Part shown: positions 12,778 to 15,715 of the stretch, one piece after another | Layout: each line of letters starts with the position of its first letter | Numbering within the stretch: the first letter of the stretch is position 1 | Assembly: GCA_030668565.1 (NCBI GenBank) | Contig: DAOVFD010000011.1 | Span: 1-15,715 of the forward strand | DNA from: Microcaldota archaeon | GTDB taxonomy: Archaea; Micrarchaeota; Micrarchaeia; Anstonellales; Bilamarchaeaceae | DNA: 15,715 bases | Direction of reading: 5' to 3' | Translations under genes and position numbers: made by a program | Notes under the pieces: model-generated | Told to the model about the DNA's origin: nothing | Database searches by the model: none | The model's input: the letters and a program-made list of their open reading frames with translations, nothing else

Positions 12778-13818
12778 ATGGCGGGAATAGTCGGTTACGG
12801 CGCTTATATTCCAAAATACAGGATAAAAACTGCTGAAATAGCAAAGGTATGGGGAGAAGAACCTGAAAGAATAGAAAAAGGACTTGGTATAATTGAGAAG
12901 GCAGTAGGCGGGCTGGACGAGGATACCTCAACAATATCTACAATGGCGGCTCTTGATGCACTAAAGAGGGCAGGGATAAATCCAAAAAAACTTGGTGCAC
13001 TTTACGTGGGAAGCGAATCCCATCCCTATGCCGTAAAGCCGACTGCAACCATAGTGGCTGAGGCGATAGGTGCAACACCGAATCTTACTGCAGCTGACTT
13101 GGAATTCGCGTGCAAGGCAGGAACTGCAGGACTCCAGATAATACTCTCAATGGTGGACAGCAAGATGATAGAATATGGTATGACAGTGGGGGCGGATACC
13201 GCACAGGGAAGACCTGGTGACGCCCTTGAATATTCGGCTGCATCTGGTGGTGCGGCATTCATAACAGGTCCTGAAAAGGAATCCCTCGCTGTTGTTGAGG
13301 ATAGTTTTTCATTTACAACCGATACCCCTGATTTCTGGAGACGGCAGGGTGCTGAATATCCATCGCATGGCGGAAGGTTCACAGGGGGACCTGCATACTT
13401 TAAGCATGTGCTCAGTGCAACAAAGGGACTGCTTGAAAAAACGGGAACAAAAATTTCAGACTATGATTACTTCGTATTCCATCAGCCTAATGCCAAATTC
13501 CCGAAACAGGCAGCCAAAAAGCTTGAGATTCCTGCTGAAAAACTGAAAGACGGCCTTGTTGTTCCTGTCGTGGGAAACACCTATTCCGGGGCAACACTTC
13601 TCGGATTGAGTGCCATTCTGGATGTTGCAAAACCAGGACAGCGAATCCTCGCAACATCTTTCGGAAGCGGAGCAGGAAGCGACTCGTTTTCAATAAGAGT
13701 AACTGACGGGATTGAGGAGAAAAGAGGAAAGGCATCAAGTGTGAAAAGCTATCTTGAAGACAAAAGGTACATTGACTATGCAACTTATCTGAAATACAGA
13801 AAAAAACTCAAGATCTGA
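12778..13818 (+). CDS. Hydroxymethylglutaryl-CoA synthase, archaeal type
   Basis: A 346-residue thiolase-fold enzyme that joins acetyl-CoA and acetoacetyl-CoA to HMG-CoA, a committed early step of the mevalonate pathway to archaeal lipids. The opening GIVGYGAYIPKYRIK is typical of the archaeal class. The catalytic residues are visible: Glu80 (VGSESHPY), Cys112 (EFACKAGTAG), and His235 (FHQPNAKFP). GNTYSGATLLGL and SFGSGAGSDSFSI form the rest of the active-site walls. ATG 12778 is preferred to an in-frame GTG at 12769 because GGTG at 12768-12771 then falls at normal spacing. In many archaea this gene is followed by an acetoacetyl-CoA thiolase and a DUF35 protein that complex with it; here a convergent gene follows instead. 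Confidence 0.95.
   Translation: MAGIVGYGAYIPKYRIKTAEIAKVWGEEPERIEKGLGIIEKAVGGLDEDTSTISTMAALDALKRAGINPKKLGALYVGSESHPYAVKPTATIVAEAIGATPNLTAADLEFACKAGTAGLQIILSMVDSKMIEYGMTVGADTAQGRPGDALEYSAASGGAAFITGPEKESLAVVEDSFSFTTDTPDFWRRQGAEYPSHGGRFTGGPAYFKHVLSATKGLLEKTGTKISDYDYFVFHQPNAKFPKQAAKKLEIPAEKLKDGLVVPVVGNTYSGATLLGLSAILDVAKPGQRILATSFGSGAGSDSFSIRVTDGIEEKRGKASSVKSYLEDKRYIDYATYLKYRKKLKI
13800..13806 (-). terminator. T7 tract for the BofA-like gene inside the HMG-CoA synthase C-terminus
   Basis: The minus strand reads seven T about 13 nt past the BofA-like stop codon. On the plus strand these are Lys codons of the synthase's tail (YRKKLKI). Confidence 0.4.
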
Positions 13819-13819
13819 T

Positions 13820-14071
13820 TCATAATATCCCTAAAAGTGCAAGAACCGCAAGGACAGTAACTCCCAGAAGACCGAATATTGCGGATATAATTATTGTTAT
13901 AAGGTTTATGGGAATACCAAAACCAAGAAAATTGAGCAGGAATATCGTAATCAGGCCGAGAACCGCGTTTATCAACAGTGCCCAGGTGAATTTGAGCGAA
14001 TGTTTTAATACTGACCAGATAAGCCCTCCGAAGAGCAGGATAAACAATATAGCAAGAATAACCAACCACAT
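13820..14071 (-). CDS. BofA-like small membrane protein
   Basis: An 83-residue protein beginning MWLVILAILFILLFGG and made of three hydrophobic segments (about 2-22, 30-48 and 52-83). The second part, with LLINAVLGLITIFLLNFLGFGIPINLITIIISAIFGLLGV, closely follows the pattern of the BofA family (pro-sigmaK processing inhibitor), notably IPIN followed by a Gly-Xaa-Xaa-Gly helix. In Bacillus BofA restrains an intramembrane protease during sporulation. Archaea lack sigmaK, so the role here is unknown; control of a membrane protease is a reasonable guess only. The longer frame to 14329 overlaps the divergent MBL gene and is rejected. ATG 14071 lies about 25 bp from a TATA box and is leaderless. 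Confidence 0.78.
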   Translation of the reverse strand: MWLVILAILFILLFGGLIWSVLKHSLKFTWALLINAVLGLITIFLLNFLGFGIPINLITIIISAIFGLLGVTVLAVLALLGIL

Positions 14072-14092
14072 GAAACAGTTTCTCCCGCACTG

Positions 14093-14099
14093 TTTAAAA
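14093..14099. promoter_or_regulatory. Single palindromic TATA box shared by divergent BofA-like and MBL genes
   Basis: TTTAAAA with palindromic core TTTAAA centred at 14095.5. The minus-strand ATG (14071) is about 24.5 bp away and the plus-strand ATG (14123) about 27.5 bp, so both transcripts would be leaderless. The whole gap between the two start codons is 51 bp. Confidence 0.55.
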
Positions 14100-14122
14100 G
14101 AATTCGGCCCGGTTAAAACAGC

Positions 14123-14911
14123 ATGGTTGAAATAATATTCATAGGAACAGGGGGCGGACGGATAAACCTCCTCATACAGTTGCGCGGCACCGGCGGATTC
14201 CGGATTAATTCCGAAAGTGCGAATATTCATGTTGATCCTGGGCCGGGAGCGCTTACAAATTCCATCCGCTTCAGGCAGAAGCCCCTGAAACTCGATGCAG
14301 TTATAGTAACGCATTCCCATATCGATCACTGTAACGATGCCGATGTTATGATAGAGGGAATGTCACAGCATGCACTCAAGAAAAGGGGGATATTAATAGT
14401 CTCGAAAAGAGCTGTTGATGGTGGCAGAAATCATGACAGAACAATAACGCTGTATCATCAGGGAAAGGTAGATGAGGTATACAGGGCAAAATGGGACCAG
14501 AAGAAAAAGTTCAAAACTAAAAAAGGGGAATTTGAAATCGAAATAATAGAAGCGAAACACGATATTGAGGATGCTTTCGGATTTAAACTCTCAATAGACG
14601 GGAAAGTCATAGGATACACGGGAGATACCGAATATTACAGGGGAATCGGAAAGAAGTACAGGGGTTGTGACTATCTGATAATAAATTGTATGAAACCTGC
14701 TGAAGACCCGTATCCCGGTCATATGACAAGTGTGGATGTTGTTAAGCTTTTGAAGGATGCAAAGCCAAAACTTGCAGTTATAACGCATATGGGAATGAAA
14801 ATGCTCCGCGCAGGCCCGAAAAAAGAGGCTGAAAGGATAGCAAAGGAAAGCAAAGTGAAGGTTATTGCTGCATATGATGGGTTAAGAGTCGGGGATGAGG
14901 AAAAGAAATAA
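14123..14911 (+). CDS. MBL-fold metallo-hydrolase
   Basis: A 262-residue metallo-beta-lactamase fold protein. The metal ligands are clear: HSHIDH (His64, His66, Asp68, His69), His146 in EAKHD, Asp168 in GYTGDTEY, and His222 in ITHMGM. The N-terminus (IIFIGTGGGR) and the GDT and THMG motifs are those of the RNase Z/PhnP-like branch, which act as phosphodiesterases or nucleases. It lacks a beta-CASP domain, so it is not a CPSF-type nuclease, and it lacks the long arm expected of tRNase Z. The exact substrate is unknown. It diverges from the BofA-like gene and converges with the winged-helix gene, leaving a 1-nt gap. Its mRNA is predicted to be leaderless. Confidence 0.88.
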   Translation: MVEIIFIGTGGGRINLLIQLRGTGGFRINSESANIHVDPGPGALTNSIRFRQKPLKLDAVIVTHSHIDHCNDADVMIEGMSQHALKKRGILIVSKRAVDGGRNHDRTITLYHQGKVDEVYRAKWDQKKKFKTKKGEFEIEIIEAKHDIEDAFGFKLSIDGKVIGYTGDTEYYRGIGKKYRGCDYLIINCMKPAEDPYPGHMTSVDVVKLLKDAKPKLAVITHMGMKMLRAGPKKEAERIAKESKVKVIAAYDGLRVGDEEKK

Positions 14912-14912
14912 T

Positions 14913-15413
14913 TTATTCCCTGCTTCTGGCATCGTCCACAACCGCAAGCCACGAATCCCCTATCTTCATTAAATAGTTCCCAAATGTTTTGCTTAAGGAT
15001 ACCCTCATCGGCCTGTATTTTCTCTTTCCTTCGACCGGAACCAGGGTTTCCCTTTCTATTTTTATTATGCCCACCCTGCGGAGCCTCGGAAGCACCCTGT
15101 TGTAGAATGTCGCCTTTGAGATTTTGTTTTCGCTGACAAATGATGATAATTCGCTTCCCCTGAGGCGCACCTTCCGGGTAAGAAGCTTCAGGAATTTTAC
15201 GGCAATTTCATGATATTTTTCCTGATATTTCTTTGGAAAAACAAAATTGACCACCTCCTCAAGACTCCAGAGATTCCTTGTTGGCATTTCAGTGTTGTCC
15301 TGGAATCTCCTGACTCCGCTGCTGTTATATGAAGGAAAATAAAGGCTTTCGGAGGAAGGGACTCCCCTCGATGCTATTTTCTTCTTTTCTATCTCTTTTT
15401 TTGATTCGCCCAT
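14913..15413 (-). CDS. Winged-helix DNA-binding-like protein, function unknown
   Basis: A 166-residue protein. The first 45 or so residues are charged and probably disordered (MGESKKEIEKKKIASRG, then a Ser/Pro/Tyr-rich part). Residues about 50-140 are helical and then resemble a winged helix: RLRGSELSSFVSENKISKATFYNRVLPRLRRVGIIKIER, with SKATFYNRVLPRL as the likely recognition helix and the following beta strands as the wing. The C-terminal part is mixed (LSKTFGNYLMKIGDSWLAVV). No ligand domain is visible. Its ribosome binding site GGGTGA overlaps the stop codon of the AAA ATPase gene just upstream, so the two are cotranscribed and probably translationally coupled. It may be a regulator linked to that ATPase (inference). 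Confidence 0.78.
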   Translation of the reverse strand: MGESKKEIEKKKIASRGVPSSESLYFPSYNSSGVRRFQDNTEMPTRNLWSLEEVVNFVFPKKYQEKYHEIAVKFLKLLTRKVRLRGSELSSFVSENKISKATFYNRVLPRLRRVGIIKIERETLVPVEGKRKYRPMRVSLSKTFGNYLMKIGDSWLAVVDDARSRE

Positions 15414-15419
15414 TGAAGT

Positions 15420-15715
15420 TCACCCAAACATTCTTCCAGAACTACCTTTCTTATTTGATTTGAACGGTATAATATCTGGAAAGGATTCGATATCAAGATG
15501 ATATTTTTTAATTGTATCCTGCCATCTTTCTACATCCGTTTTCCTCTTTCTTAATTCATTAATTGCCTCTATAAAGTCATCAGTGCAAACTTTGATCTCT
15601 TTTCCTTTTGCAATACTATCATTGAACTTTTTAAGTGCAGCTTCTTTACAGATAAATTCTATATTTGCACCTGAAAAGCCTTCAGTAAGTTTCGCAAGTT
15701 TTTCACAGTCTATCT
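15420..15715 (-). CDS. C-terminal end of a Cdc48-type AAA ATPase (cut by the window edge)
   Basis: The last 98 codons of a gene that enters from the right edge. LAKLTEGFSGANIEFICKEAALKKF is the AAA lid with the sensor-2 region (GFSGA, then an acidic residue or Asn), typical of Cdc48/p97, proteasome-activating ATPases and FtsH. The following helix (KVCTDDFIEAINELRKRK) is also standard in Cdc48-like proteins. The final 45 or so residues (with QDTIKKYHLDIESFPDIIPF) are not conserved in families I know. Walker A and B lie outside the window, so the exact subfamily is open. It is the upstream gene of a two-gene unit with the winged-helix protein. Confidence 0.85.
   Translation of the reverse strand, partial: IDCEKLAKLTEGFSGANIEFICKEAALKKFNDSIAKGKEIKVCTDDFIEAINELRKRKTDVERWQDTIKKYHLDIESFPDIIPFKSNKKGSSGRMFG

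Noticed and set aside
13820..14329. Longer 169-residue version of the BofA-like frame
   Set aside because: The added N-terminus is antisense to the MBL-fold gene and lies upstream of the shared promoter.

Overview
The window is chromosomal DNA of an archaeon, read from five signs. Most genes have TATA boxes about 25 bp upstream of leaderless or near-leaderless starts. Ribosome binding sites are of the GGTG type. The HMG-CoA synthase is of the archaeal class. A Cdc48-type AAA ATPase fragment lies at the right edge. All three tRNA genes are interrupted by introns that fit the archaeal bulge-helix-bulge (BHB) splicing geometry. The phylum cannot be fixed from this sequence; the tight packing and intron-rich tRNAs would suit a small-genome or uncultivated lineage (inference). 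I see no IS element, CRISPR array, integrase or phage module.

Left part (1-5571): a possible gene start runs off the left edge. A large winged-helix/coiled-coil protein with a poly-lysine tail (151-2010, +) meets, stop against stop, a P-type Ca2+ ATPase (2011-4578, -). Upstream of the ATPase in the same direction are a SlyD-like FKBP lipoprotein (4584-5360, -) and tRNA-Trp(CCA) with three introns (5385-5571, -). The spacing suggests these three may be one transcription unit.

Middle part (5600-9395): a leaderless Lrp/AsnC regulator with a 16-bp palindrome at its start codon, a small glycine-rich two-helix membrane protein, an acylphosphatase-like protein with an unknown C-terminal extension, tRNA-Ile(GAT) with two very small introns, an Mre11-like nuclease without a Rad50 neighbour, a short region of predicted hairpins, tRNA-Leu(TAG) with one 78-nt intron, and a basic protein of unknown function.

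Right part (9488-15715): a double-domain ThyX-like protein overlaps an extended SDR epimerase/dehydratase by 11 nt. Next are an exported, tail-anchored protein with an EF-hand loop and, 5 nt on, HMG-CoA synthase (mevalonate pathway, needed for archaeal ether lipids). A BofA-like membrane protein and an MBL-fold hydrolase diverge from one shared TATA box. A winged-helix protein follows a Cdc48-type AAA ATPase cut by the window edge.

The most interesting signal is the tRNA set: six probable introns in three genes, two at the same unusual site (30/31), two only 14-15 nt long, and one in a D-loop. A second theme is economy of space. Convergent genes end 0-1 nt apart, and lysine-rich C-terminal codons of one gene supply the T-tracts on the other strand that could end its neighbour's transcript. 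Single palindromic TATA boxes appear to serve two directions.
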